Assembly (NCBI GenBank): GCA_049802235.1
Contig: JBARMB010000087.1
Location: 1-53,354, forward strand
Direction of reading: 5' to 3'
Source: VBDM01 sp049802235
GTDB taxonomy: Bacteria > Pseudomonadota > Gammaproteobacteria > Burkholderiales > SG8-39
DNA: 53,354 bases
Shown piece after piece: positions 1 through 8,473 of this stretch. The notes below the pieces were generated by a model. That model had not been told where the DNA came from. It saw nothing but the letters and a program-made list of their open reading frames with translations, and did not search any database. The translations under genes and the position numbers were made by a program. Position 1 is the stretch's first letter. Each line of letters begins with the position of its first letter.

Positions 1-128
1 GAACCGCGACGCGGCTCGGCATGAGCCAGCCTGCGGTGAGCGCCGCGCTGGCGCGACTGCGCAAGGCGTTCGACGATCCCCTGTTCATCCGCACCGCGCG
101 CGGCATGGAGCCCACGCCGCGGGCCCAC
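1..128 (+). pseudogene. LysR-family regulator, internal N-terminal fragment (truncated)
   Basis: The frame that runs in from the left edge encodes the end of a LysR winged helix-turn-helix: LGMSQPAVSAALARLR is the recognition helix and DDPLFIRTARGMEPTPRA is the wing and start of the linker helix. LysR homology stops abruptly near base 125. The following AT-richer stretch (129-223) does not continue the linker or the effector domain in any frame, so at most about 42 codons remain here. The 5' end lies outside the window. It may be a deletion remnant or an assembly junction. It is unlikely to make a working regulator. Confidence 0.6.
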
Positions 129-223
129 CGGGGGCAACTAGATTTTTTCTCCTTCGAGTTTCTGGGCTTGAACAATGGGTTAAGCGAAGTTTTCGTTAGC
201 CGCCGCCGCGCCGTGCTGGCGCT

Positions 224-1129
224 TCAGCGCGCCTTGCGCGGGCGCCGCTTGCGCGGATTGCCCGCCATCTCCTCGAGCACCGCGCAGACCGCGCCGGTGT
301 CTTCGGCGCCCATGCCCATCGCCATCGCGGCGTTGTAGAACGGCGCGCTCGCCGCGAACAGCGGCGTGGGGCAGTCGAGCTTGCGGGCAAAATCACCGAT
401 GATGGTCATGTCCTTCTGCCAGATCTCCACTTTCATCGTCGCATCGCGGTAATCGCCCTTCACCATCATCGGCCCGCGCACCTGCAGCATGCGCGAGCTG
501 CCGGCGCCATCCGACACGACCTTCAGCACCAGCGCGGGGTCGAGCCCCGCCTTCATGCCGAGCACCAGCGCCTCCGCCGCGGCGACGTTGTGGATCGCCA
601 CCAGCAGGTTGGCGACGAACTTCATCTTCGAGCCGGCGCCGAAGGCGCCGACGAAATAATGCGCGCGGGAAAATCCTTCCAGCACCGGAGCGATCTGGCG
701 GCAGGCGGCGCGGTCGCCGCTCGCATAGACGATCAGGTCCTTGGCGCGTGCCTGCGCGCCGGTGCCGCTCAAGGGGCAGTCGAGCAGGATCACGCCGCGC
801 GCCGCGAGCTGCTCTCGCGCCGCTTCCTTGACCGGGATCGGCAGCGTGCTCGTTTCGATCACGATGGTTCCGCGGGCGGCGGACGCGGCAAGCTCGGCCG
901 CAACCCGTGACAGCGCATCGGCGGACGGCAGCGAGGTAACGATGATCTCCGCGCGCCGGGCAAGCGCGCGCGGGCTTTCCGCGGCGACGCCGCCGGCACG
1001 GACGTGCGCGGCGCGTGCGTGCGGGGCGACGTCGTAGCCGACGACGCGGAATCCCGCGCGCAAAAGGTTCGCCGACATCGCCGAGCCCATGATGCCCAGG
1101 CCGATCATTCCCACTGTGCGTTTTGCCAT
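224..1129 (-). CDS. NAD(P)-dependent oxidoreductase, 3-hydroxyisobutyrate dehydrogenase family
   Basis: This 301-residue protein is the normal length for beta-hydroxyacid dehydrogenases, which oxidise 3-hydroxyacids or reduce tartronate semialdehyde-type substrates in the cytoplasm. It opens with the Rossmann motif GMIGLGIMGSAMSANL (residues 7-22). The substrate loop reads DCPLSGTGAQARAKD, a variant of the usual D-P-V-S-G-G motif. The catalytic lysine lies in GSKMKFVANLL, matching the family G-x3-K-x2-N pattern. A GGGAAGAG ribosome site precedes the ATG. It diverges from the HyuA gene across a 112-bp gap holding a dyad operator, so the two may be co-regulated. The exact substrate cannot be told. 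Confidence 0.85.
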   Translation of the reverse strand: MAKRTVGMIGLGIMGSAMSANLLRAGFRVVGYDVAPHARAAHVRAGGVAAESPRALARRAEIIVTSLPSADALSRVAAELAASAARGTIVIETSTLPIPVKEAAREQLAARGVILLDCPLSGTGAQARAKDLIVYASGDRAACRQIAPVLEGFSRAHYFVGAFGAGSKMKFVANLLVAIHNVAAAEALVLGMKAGLDPALVLKVVSDGAGSSRMLQVRGPMMVKGDYRDATMKVEIWQKDMTIIGDFARKLDCPTPLFAASAPFYNAAMAMGMGAEDTGAVCAVLEEMAGNPRKRRPRKAR

Positions 1130-1181
1130 CTCTTCCCTTTCGCGATGAGCCGGGATGCCTGCATCGGCGGCATTCCGATTG

Positions 1182-1196
1182 TTGATCCATTGATAA
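1182..1196. promoter_or_regulatory. Candidate operator TTATC-N4-GATCA in the divergent gap
   Basis: On the minus strand the dyad reads TTATCAATGGATCAA, a one-mismatch copy of the perfect TTATC-N4-GATAA dyad at 25020-25033. A weak minus-strand promoter fits it: TTGAGC (1218-1213), a 17-base spacer, then TATCAA (1195-1190), so the dyad would cover the -10. Binding by a GntR- or IclR-type repressor is an inference, and no such gene is in the window. Confidence 0.4.
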
Positions 1197-1241
1197 ATAC
1201 GCTAACATTCTCGCTCAAAACGCGAAGCGGAGGAAACACGG

Positions 1242-3353
1242 GTGGGAAGTCTTCTTGTCGGCGTCGACATCGGCGGCACTTTCACCGATTGCGTGGTGCT
1301 CGACCGTTCGGGGCGCATCACCGCGACCAAATCGTCCTCGACCCCGGGAAATTTTGCCGAAGGCATGCTCGCGGCGATGCGCGTGGCGGCGGAGCGCCTG
1401 GGACTCTCGTTCGAGCAATTCTGCCGCGAGGTCACGGTGCTTACCCACGGCACCACCGTAGGGACGAACGCGTTGATTCAGAGGAAGGGTGCGCGCGTCG
1501 GCCTGATCACGACCCGCGGCCACGAGGACGCGATCCACATCATGCGCGGCTCGCGCGGCGTCACCTCGCGCGACATCGCCAAGGTGGTGCACTTCCCCTC
1601 GAGCCAGAAGCCGGTGCCCATCGTTCCCAAGCGCCTGATCGAGGGCGTGTCGGAGCGCGTCGACTGCTTCGGCGAAGTGGTGGTGCCGCTGAACGAAGCC
1701 GAGGCGGAAATCGCGATCCGGCGGCTGGTGGAGCAGGGCGTCGAAGCGATCGGCGTGTGCTTCCTCTGGTCGTTCAAGACGCCGCAGCACGAGCGGCGCG
1801 TGAAGGAGATGATCCGCGACCTCGCGCCGCAGGTGTTCGTCTCCTGCTCGACCGACATCGCGCCCAAGTGGGGCGAATACGAACGCGTCACCGCGACCGC
1901 GCTCAACGCCTACATCGGCCCGGTGATGGCGAAGTATCTCGGCAACCTCGACTCGCGCCTGAAGGCCTCCGGCTACGCGCAGCCGCTGCAGATCACGCAG
2001 TGCGGCGGCGGCTCAATCTCCGTGGACAAGGCGATGGAATCGCCGCTGCTGACGCTCGACTCCGGGCCGGTGTCGGGCGTCACCGGCTCTCTCTATCTCG
2101 GCAAGTTGATGGGCTGCCCCAACATCATCACCACCGACATGGGCGGCACTTCGTTCGACGTCGGCATCATCCACGACGGCCAGCCCGAGTATTCCTTCGT
2201 CTCCAACGTGGCGCAGTACGAGTATTTCCTGCCCAAGGTCGACATCCAGGCGATCGGCTCGGGCGGCGGCTCGCTGGCCCGCGTCGATGCGCAGTCGAAG
2301 ACGCTGCGCGTGGGGCCGGAGTCGGCGGGCGCGGATCCCGGGCCGGTGTGCTACGGCAAGGGCGGCACGGTGCCGACCGTGACCGACGCCGACGTGGTGC
2401 TCGGCTACATCAATCCCGACAACTTCCTCGGCGGGCGCATCCGGCTCGACCGGGAAAAGGCAGTCGCAGCAGTGCAGCGCGTCGCCGATGCGCTCGGACT
2501 GTCGCTGATGGAAACGGCCGGCGGCATCGCCAGGATCGCCGAGTTCAAGATGGCCGACATCATCCGCAAGATGACGGTCGAGAAAGGTTTCGATCCGCGC
2601 GACTTCGTGCTGTTCGCCTTCGGCGGCGCGGGCCCGGCGCACGCTGGCGTGTTTGCGCGCGAGCTCGGCGTGCAGAAGGTCGTCATCCCGCAGAAGGAGA
2701 TCGCCTCCACCTGGTGCGCGTTCGGCGCCGCGGCGGCCGACATCCTGCACGTCTACGAGCAGGTCGACATCCAGGCGAGCCCGTTCGACGCCGCGCGCGT
2801 CAACCGCGCGCTCGAGTCGCTGGAGAAAAAGGCGAATGCGCAGATGGACCGCGACGGCATCGCGAAAGCGCGCCGGCGTTTCCAGTTCTCGCTCGACATG
2901 CGCCACAGGGGCCAGATCAACGAAGTCGAGGTGATGCTGCCGGAGCAGCGGCTCAAGCCCAAATTCTGGGAGCCGCTGAGCCGGCGTTTCTACACGCGCT
3001 ACGAGCAGCTCTACGGGCACGGCTCGTCCTACGGCGAGGCGCGCCTGGAGATCGTGACGCTGCGGCTACGCGCCACGGCGGCGACGCCGCGACCGAAACT
3101 CACCGCGACGAAAAAGCTCGTCGCGAGAATCGACCCGAAGGCGGGCCGCGGCAAACGCAGCATTTTCTGGGCCGACCTGAAGAAAAACGTCTCCACCCCG
3201 ATTTACGACGGCGCACTGCTGGTGCCGGGCAACCGCATCAACGGCCCGGCGGTGATCGAGACCACCGACACCACCGTCGTCGTGCACCCGGGCCGCTCGC
3301 TCAAGGTGGACGCGTTCGGCAATTTCGAGATCAATTTCGGAAAGAGCACGTGA
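1242..3353 (+). CDS. Hydantoinase/oxoprolinase family protein, HyuA-type (carboxylase ATPase-like subunit)
   Basis: 703 residues, the usual size of HyuA, the acetone carboxylase beta subunit and related ATP-using subunits. The ASKHA-type ATPase signatures are visible: GVDIGGTFTDCVVLD near the N-terminus, THGTTVGTNALIQRKG near residue 75, DMGGTSFDVG near 300 and FGGAGPAHAG near 465. The GTG start is chosen because GGAGG sits at 1229-1233, eight bases upstream. The partner HyuB lies downstream beyond a repeat element. Because that HyuB carries an acetone-carboxylase-gamma-like domain, an ATP-dependent carboxylase acting on a ketone or aromatic ketone is more likely than a hydantoinase. The substrate is unknown. 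Confidence 0.88.
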   Translation: MGSLLVGVDIGGTFTDCVVLDRSGRITATKSSSTPGNFAEGMLAAMRVAAERLGLSFEQFCREVTVLTHGTTVGTNALIQRKGARVGLITTRGHEDAIHIMRGSRGVTSRDIAKVVHFPSSQKPVPIVPKRLIEGVSERVDCFGEVVVPLNEAEAEIAIRRLVEQGVEAIGVCFLWSFKTPQHERRVKEMIRDLAPQVFVSCSTDIAPKWGEYERVTATALNAYIGPVMAKYLGNLDSRLKASGYAQPLQITQCGGGSISVDKAMESPLLTLDSGPVSGVTGSLYLGKLMGCPNIITTDMGGTSFDVGIIHDGQPEYSFVSNVAQYEYFLPKVDIQAIGSGGGSLARVDAQSKTLRVGPESAGADPGPVCYGKGGTVPTVTDADVVLGYINPDNFLGGRIRLDREKAVAAVQRVADALGLSLMETAGGIARIAEFKMADIIRKMTVEKGFDPRDFVLFAFGGAGPAHAGVFARELGVQKVVIPQKEIASTWCAFGAAAADILHVYEQVDIQASPFDAARVNRALESLEKKANAQMDRDGIAKARRRFQFSLDMRHRGQINEVEVMLPEQRLKPKFWEPLSRRFYTRYEQLYGHGSSYGEARLEIVTLRLRATAATPRPKLTATKKLVARIDPKAGRGKRSIFWADLKKNVSTPIYDGALLVPGNRINGPAVIETTDTTVVVHPGRSLKVDAFGNFEINFGKST

Positions 3354-3366
3354 AGACCAATGTAAT

Positions 3367-3466
3367 CGTCGTCCCCGCGCAAGCGGGGACCCAGCGGCTT
3401 TGGGAAAGACACTGGACTCCCGCTCCCCGATTAAGACATTCGGGGACAGGTTTCGCGGGAATGACG
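3367..3466. repeat. Dispersed inverted repeat (copy 1), between hyuA-like and hyuB-like genes
   Basis: The outer arms CGTCGTCCCCGCG and CGCGGGAATGACG enclose a second inverted pair (ATTCGGGGACAGG opposite CCCCGATT and related bases). The 3' half is nearly identical to copies at 29780-29908 and 50981-51098. It fills almost the whole gap between two cotranscribed genes, so the mRNA would carry a long hairpin there. No transposase is linked to any copy. Confidence 0.8.
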
Positions 3467-3470
3467 GAGC

Positions 3471-3476
3471 AGGGAG
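3471..3476 (+). promoter_or_regulatory. Ribosome binding site that sets the HyuB start
   Basis: AGGGAG touches the first ATG (3477) but lies six bases before the second ATG (3483). Normal spacing therefore favours the second, and the protein begins MPKVSEMK. Confidence 0.6.
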
Positions 3477-3482
3477 ATGCAA

Positions 3483-5768
3483 ATGCCTAAAGTCAGCGAG
3501 ATGAAAGACGCCGCCTTCGACGGCAAGAACATGGGCTATGTGCCGCCGAAGACGCTGCGCATCGCGCCGCAGCTCAAGCTGCACCGCAAGGCCGCGAAAA
3601 ACATCGACCCGATCACCTACGAGGTAATCCGCCACGCGCTGTGGCACGTCAACGAGGAGCACGGCGCGACCATTCAGCGCGTCTCGGGCTCGCCGATCGC
3701 GATGTACGCGCTCGACCTCAACCCGTCGATCCTCACCGAGGACGGCGAGTTCATCTACTTCGGCCCCTACATGCAGTACATGTCGGGGGTCACCGATACG
3801 CAGGTGAAGTGGACCCTCGAATACCGCAGCGACAACCCCGGCATACGCGACGGCGACATGTACCTCGCCAACGACCCCTGGGTGGGCGCCGCGCACCAGC
3901 AGGACGTGATGCTGATGTGCCCGGTGTTCTGGCGGGGCGAGCTGTTCTGCTGGGTGACGAACTGCCTGCACCAGTACGACATCGGCGGCATCACGCCTTC
4001 TTCGTTCTGCGGCACCGCCGAGAACGCGTTCGAGGAAGGCATCTGCATCCCGCCGGTGAAAATCATCGAGGGCAACGAAATCCGGCGCGACATCGAGGAG
4101 CTGTACCTGCGCTCCTCGCGCAAGCCCGAGGCGGTGGCGCTCGACTTCCGCGCCCAGCTCGCCGGCAACATCACCGCCCGCGAGCGCGTGTTCGCGCTCA
4201 TCAAACGTTACGGGCCGGAAGTCGTGAAGGGCGTGATGCGCAAGATCCTCGACAACGGCGAGCGCGCCTTCCTCGCCAAACTCAAGCGCCTGCCCGACGG
4301 CGTGTGGCGCGAGCGCACCTACGTCGAATGCTGCCGTCCCGGCGACCGCCGCACCCACCGCGTCATGCTGACGCTGAAGAAAAAGGGCAGCAAGCTCATC
4401 TTCGAGAACGAAGGCACCGCGCCGCAGGACGGCGCCATGAACGCCACCTACTCCGGCTGGCGCGGCTCGATCATGGTGGCGCTCAATCAACTCTTGTGCT
4501 GGGACCAGTATTTCTCCATCGGCGGCGCGCTGCGCCACGTCGAGTTCGATCCCACGCCCGGCACCTTCAACTGCGCTAACTTTCCCGCGTCGGTGTCCAC
4601 GGCGCCGGTGCAGGCGATGGAGATCTCGCTCTACCCGGCCTACAACGTGCTCTCGAAGATGATCCACAGCGATCCCGAGATGCGCCGCGACATCATGTGC
4701 ATCGGCGGCACCAGTCAATGGCCGGCGACCATCTTCCGCGGCATCGACCAGTGGGGCGAGCGCTACGGCTATATTCTGGTGGACCCGATCGGCGGCGCCA
4801 TCGGCGCCTTTGCCACCGGCGACGGCATCTCGACCGGCGGCCAGTCGAGGACGCCGATCTGCAAGCTGCCCAACGTCGAGCACACCGAGCAGACTTTTCC
4901 GCTCCTGTTCCTCTACCGCAAGGAAGTGATCGATTCGGGCGGCGCGGGCAGGTTTCGCGGCGGGCTCTCGGCCGAATCCTGCTTCATTCCCCATCACACC
5001 GACGTCATCACCCAGGACACGCTGTCCTCGGGCAACGCCATCCCGACTTCGCTCGGCATGATGGCGGGCTATCCCGGCTCGGTCAACGTGTACAAGTTCA
5101 AGCGCGCGACCGACATCTTCGAGCGCCTGGGACGCCGGCAGATTCCGAACGATATCGCCGAGGTGAAAGGCGAAGAGGTGACGCTGCAATTGCGCCAGGA
5201 GAATTTCCTGCAGAAGCCCGAAGACGTCTACGCGGTGATCTGGTCGGCGGCGGGCGGCTTCGGCGATCCGCTCGAGCGCGACCCGGAAAAGGTGCGCGAG
5301 GACGCGGTGGACAACCGCTCGGTGTCGGTCGCGGCGGCGCACGACATCTACGGCGTGGTGATCGCCGCGAACGGCCGCGTCGATGCGGAAGCGACGCGGC
5401 TGCTGCGCGCCGAGCGGCGCGAAGCCAACCGCAGGAAAGACGGGAGCGTGAAGCACCTTGCCGGCAAAGTGATGGTGCACGTCACCGACAATCTCGACCT
5501 GCGGCGCGAGAAGGGCGGCCTGCATGGCTGCTGCTCCAAGTGCGCCGCCGACCTCGGGCCGGTGCGCGAGAACTACAAGGAGCATTGCGTGCGGCGCGAA
5601 TCGGACATCAGCGTCGCCAACCCGAACATCGGCGACTGGCGGCGCTACATCGATGAGCGGCCCGTGTTCCGGCAGTTCTTCTGTCCGGGGTGCGGTGCGC
5701 TGATCGAGAACGAGATCGCGCGCGAAGGCGACGAAGTGCTGCGCGACATCGAGCTGGACCTGGGTTGA
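3483..5768 (+). CDS. HyuB/acetone-carboxylase-alpha-type protein with fused gamma-like zinc domain
   Basis: About 761 residues; many HyuB proteins are 500-600 but acetone carboxylase alpha is similar in size. Residues 1 to about 640 carry HyuB features such as NDPWVGAAHQQDVML and LHQYDIGGITPSS. The last ~90 residues contain Cys683, Cys684 and Cys687, then a G-P-V-RENYK segment, then FFCPGCGALIENE with Cys734 and Cys737. This arrangement matches the separate gamma subunit of acetone carboxylase as I recall it (C-x-C, RENWK, YCPGCGALLE). With the upstream HyuA-like gene it probably forms an ATP-dependent carboxylase. Metal use and substrate are inferred. Confidence 0.85.
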   Translation: MPKVSEMKDAAFDGKNMGYVPPKTLRIAPQLKLHRKAAKNIDPITYEVIRHALWHVNEEHGATIQRVSGSPIAMYALDLNPSILTEDGEFIYFGPYMQYMSGVTDTQVKWTLEYRSDNPGIRDGDMYLANDPWVGAAHQQDVMLMCPVFWRGELFCWVTNCLHQYDIGGITPSSFCGTAENAFEEGICIPPVKIIEGNEIRRDIEELYLRSSRKPEAVALDFRAQLAGNITARERVFALIKRYGPEVVKGVMRKILDNGERAFLAKLKRLPDGVWRERTYVECCRPGDRRTHRVMLTLKKKGSKLIFENEGTAPQDGAMNATYSGWRGSIMVALNQLLCWDQYFSIGGALRHVEFDPTPGTFNCANFPASVSTAPVQAMEISLYPAYNVLSKMIHSDPEMRRDIMCIGGTSQWPATIFRGIDQWGERYGYILVDPIGGAIGAFATGDGISTGGQSRTPICKLPNVEHTEQTFPLLFLYRKEVIDSGGAGRFRGGLSAESCFIPHHTDVITQDTLSSGNAIPTSLGMMAGYPGSVNVYKFKRATDIFERLGRRQIPNDIAEVKGEEVTLQLRQENFLQKPEDVYAVIWSAAGGFGDPLERDPEKVREDAVDNRSVSVAAAHDIYGVVIAANGRVDAEATRLLRAERREANRRKDGSVKHLAGKVMVHVTDNLDLRREKGGLHGCCSKCAADLGPVRENYKEHCVRRESDISVANPNIGDWRRYIDERPVFRQFFCPGCGALIENEIAREGDEVLRDIELDLG

Positions 5769-5805
5769 ACCGGCGCGCACGCGCTGACACGGGAGGAGAG
5801 GAAAC

Positions 5806-6132
5806 ATGCTGCACGAGCTGCGCACCTATTACGCCATGCCGGGACGGCTGCCCGATCTCAACCGGCGCTTCGAGACCATCACGCTGAAATTCTGGGAAAA
5901 GCACGGCATCCGCCCGGTCGGCTTCTGGACCACGCTGATCGGCGAGTCGAACCAGGCGCTGTACTACATCCTCGAATGGGAATCGCTCGCCGAACGCGAG
6001 AAGAAATGGAACGCGTTCGCCGCCGACCCCGAGTGGATCGGCCGGCGCGGCGAGACCGAGAAAAACGGCCCGCTGGTCGAGCGCATCTCGAATGCCATGC
6101 TGCAGCCCACTGCCTATTCGAAGATGAGGTGA
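5806..6132 (+). CDS. NIPSNAP family protein
   Basis: A 108-residue protein with NIPSNAP/dimeric alpha-beta-barrel features: the opening MLHELRTYYAMPGR, FWEKHGIRPVGFWTT in the middle, then YYILEWESLAEREKKWNAF. A strong GGGAGGAGAGG site lies just before the ATG. It sits 37 bases after HyuB and three bases before the SDR gene, so the three are almost surely cotranscribed. NIPSNAP proteins are small and often encoded inside catabolic operons with no defined reaction, so no enzyme role is assigned. Confidence 0.82.
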   Translation: MLHELRTYYAMPGRLPDLNRRFETITLKFWEKHGIRPVGFWTTLIGESNQALYYILEWESLAEREKKWNAFAADPEWIGRRGETEKNGPLVERISNAMLQPTAYSKMR

Positions 6133-6135
6133 TGC

Positions 6136-6882
6136 ATGGCCAAGGTGATGCTGGTCACCGGCGCGGGCCGGGGAATAGGCGCGGCGGTCGCGCGGCAGGC
6201 GGGCCGGCGCGGCTACGCGGTGTGCGTGAACTACCTGCGCAACGCGGCGGCAGCCGGGAAAGTGGTTGCGGACGTGCGCGCCGCGGGCGGCAACGCAGTT
6301 GCGGTGCAGGCCGACGTCAGCCGCGACGCCGAGGTCACGCGCCTGTTCGCCGAGCTCGACCGGCAGCTGGGCCGCGTCGACGTGCTGGTGAACAATGCCG
6401 GCATCATCAACGGGCAATGCCGCGCCGACGCCATGACCGAAGCGCGGCTGTCGGAAATTTTCGCCGCCAACGTTTTCAGCATGTTCTACTGCGCCCGCGA
6501 GGCGCTCAAGCGGATGTCCACGCGCCACGGCGGCAAGGGCGGCGCGATCGTCAACGTGTCCTCGGCGGTGTCGCGTCACGGCGGCCTGCCGGAGGAGACG
6601 CACTACGCCGCGACCAAGGGCGCAATCGACAGCTTCACCATCGGCCTCGCCAAGGAAGTCGGCAGGGAAGGCGTGCGGGTGAATGCGGTGCGTCCGGGGC
6701 TCATCGCCACCGAAATCCATGCGGCGCACGGGGGGCAGAAGGCCGTCGAGGCGCTCGCGCCGACGATCCCCATCGGCCGTGCCGGCACCGCCGACGAGGT
6801 CGCCGAAGCGGTGCTGTGGCTCGCCTCGGAGGCATCGTCCTACCTGCATGGCGCGATCATCGATGTCTCGGGTGGGCGCTGA
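6136..6882 (+). CDS. SDR family NAD(P)-dependent oxidoreductase
   Basis: A 248-residue classical short-chain dehydrogenase/reductase. The cofactor motif TGAGRGIGAAVA is at the N-terminus, NNAG follows near residue 88, and the catalytic Ser, Tyr and Lys are in NVSSAVS and HYAATKGA. It ends with the usual IDVSGG. The start overlaps a GAGGTGATGC leader three bases after the NIPSNAP stop. It is likely an alcohol or ketone oxidoreductase in the same pathway as the putative carboxylase. The substrate cannot be read from sequence. Confidence 0.9.
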   Translation: MAKVMLVTGAGRGIGAAVARQAGRRGYAVCVNYLRNAAAAGKVVADVRAAGGNAVAVQADVSRDAEVTRLFAELDRQLGRVDVLVNNAGIINGQCRADAMTEARLSEIFAANVFSMFYCAREALKRMSTRHGGKGGAIVNVSSAVSRHGGLPEETHYAATKGAIDSFTIGLAKEVGREGVRVNAVRPGLIATEIHAAHGGQKAVEALAPTIPIGRAGTADEVAEAVLWLASEASSYLHGAIIDVSGGR

Positions 6883-6916
6883 CCCACGCAGGATCGAGGC
6901 GCAACCAAGTTAACAC

Positions 6917-6944
6917 TTGACAATTGAACGGTCGCTCGCATAAT
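6917..6944 (+). promoter_or_regulatory. Sigma-70-type promoter for the ABC transporter operon
   Basis: TTGACA (6917-6922) is followed after 16 bases by CATAAT (6939-6944), a near-consensus pair. The spacer holds GAACGGTCGCTC, an imperfect dyad of the kind TetR proteins bind, and a TetR gene lies at 12829 in the same transcription direction. The gap 6883-7127 holds no gene. Confidence 0.55.
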
Positions 6945-7127
6945 CGCCGGGGGAGAAGAGGTACCGAAGACACGGCCCCGAGGGCTCGGTTGAGGACTTC
7001 GAACTTCAAACGTATCATGTTGCGGCCGGCGCAGGCTGCCGGCAGACGACAGTCCATCGACAAGACGCAAAGCGCGGCGATGGACTCCGCAAGAATATTC
7101 CGTAACCGAACCTAGGAGGAGTATGCC

Positions 7128-8375
7128 ATGCCAGGCAGAAGCAGAGATTTGATAGCCATCGTGGGGCGCACGCTGGGCGCCCTGTTCATTACATTTGCAC
7201 TGGCTGGAGCGGCGCTCGCGCAGCAGCCGATCAAGATCGGCCTGAGCATGCCTCAGACCGGCCCGTTGGGCGGCGGCGGCAAGGCCGCGCTGCTCGCATT
7301 GCAAATGTGGCGCGACGACGTCAACGCCAAGGGCGGCATGCTCGGGCGCAAGGTCGAGCTGATTTCCTACGATGATCAGGGCAGCCCGGCGCTCACCCCC
7401 GGGATCTACACCAAGCTGCTCGACATCGACAAGGTCGACCTGTTGATCGCCCCTTACGCGACGGTGCCGACCGCGCCGCTGATGCCGCTGGTGAAGCAGC
7501 GCGGTCTGCTGCTGATGGGCAATTTTTCCTTCCAGGTGAACCACACGGTGAAGCACGACATGTGGTTCAACAATGCACCTTGGGGCGATGCGGCTAGCTG
7601 GTTCGAGGGTTACTTCGAGGCCAGCAAGAAATTCAAAGGCAAGACCGTCGCCTTCCTCGCCGCGGACCAGGAATTCGCGCAGAACCTGGCCAGCGGCGCC
7701 AAGGAACTGGCGAAGAAGGCCGGCCTGAAGACGGTCTACGAGCAGAATTACCCGCCGAACACGGTGGATTTCTCGGCCATGCTGCGGGCGATCCGCGCGG
7801 CCAAGCCCGACATGGTATTCGTTGCATCCTATCCCGGCGACTCGGTCGCCATCGTGCGCGCGGTCAACGAGGTCGGCGTCGGCCCCTCGGTGAAACTCTT
7901 TGGCGGTGGCATGGTCGGTCTGCAATTCACGCCGATCATGGAATCGCTCGGCTCGCAACTGAACGGCATCGTCAATTACAACAGCTACGTGCCCGGCATG
8001 GATTTCCCCGGCGTGAAAGAGTTCCTCGAGCGTTACGCCAAGAAGGCCGTCGAAGCCAAGGTCGATCCGCTCGGCTATTACCTGCCGCCGTTCAACTACG
8101 CCATCGGGCAAATGATCGAGCAGGCGGTGGCGGGCACCAAGGGCCTGGACCAGAAGAAGCTCGCGCAGTATCTGCATACGCACACGATGAACACCATCGT
8201 CGGGCCGATCAGCTTCGCGGCCGACGGAGAACGCGCCAAGCCGGTCGTGCCGTTCATCCAGTTCCGCGGCATCGCCGACAAGAACGTCGAGCAGTTCCGC
8301 CAGCCGGGCAAGCAGGTCATTCTCTATCCGGCGCAGTACAAGAGTGGCGAAGTGGCGGCCTTTTCGTCAAAGTAG
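7128..8375 (+). CDS. ABC transporter substrate-binding protein, branched-chain amino acid (LivK) type
   Basis: 415 residues. An N-terminal signal peptide (hydrophobic core AIVGRTLGALFITFALAG, cleavage near ALA-QQ) directs it to the periplasm. The mature protein starts PIKIGLSMPQTGPLGGGGKA, typical of the periplasmic-binding fold of the HAAT family. AGGAGG at 7114-7119 sets the ATG. It leads an operon of two permeases and two ATPases, separated from them by a hairpin terminator that would keep the binding protein in excess. The ligand is unknown; such systems often carry aromatic acids as well as amino acids. Confidence 0.9.
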   Translation: MPGRSRDLIAIVGRTLGALFITFALAGAALAQQPIKIGLSMPQTGPLGGGGKAALLALQMWRDDVNAKGGMLGRKVELISYDDQGSPALTPGIYTKLLDIDKVDLLIAPYATVPTAPLMPLVKQRGLLLMGNFSFQVNHTVKHDMWFNNAPWGDAASWFEGYFEASKKFKGKTVAFLAADQEFAQNLASGAKELAKKAGLKTVYEQNYPPNTVDFSAMLRAIRAAKPDMVFVASYPGDSVAIVRAVNEVGVGPSVKLFGGGMVGLQFTPIMESLGSQLNGIVNYNSYVPGMDFPGVKEFLERYAKKAVEAKVDPLGYYLPPFNYAIGQMIEQAVAGTKGLDQKKLAQYLHTHTMNTIVGPISFAADGERAKPVVPFIQFRGIADKNVEQFRQPGKQVILYPAQYKSGEVAAFSSK

Positions 8376-8402
8376 GCAAGTCGTTCGCCTGCTCGCATCG
8401 CA

Positions 8403-8430
8403 GACGGCGCGGCAATACCGCGCCGTCTTT
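8403..8430 (+). terminator. Hairpin (attenuating terminator) after the binding protein
   Basis: Ten-base arms GACGGCGCGG and CCGCGCCGTC flank a CAATA loop and are followed by TTTCATTTT. It looks like a rho-independent terminator. Partial read-through would give less permease and ATPase than binding protein. Confidence 0.75.
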
Positions 8431-8473
8431 CATTTTCATACTCTAGCCTGTCTCCGCAATAACGGGGGAACGC

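Noticed and set aside
1004..3490. Very long Arg-rich frame on the plus strand overlapping the hyuA-like gene
   Set aside because: It is the +1 frame shadow of the real HyuA-type gene; it lacks any domain and has the Arg/Ala/Gly-rich composition of out-of-frame high-GC DNA.
3066..5825. 919-codon minus-strand frame opposite the hyuB-like gene
   Set aside because: Antisense of a well-supported gene with His/Arg/Ala/Val-rich composition and no domain.
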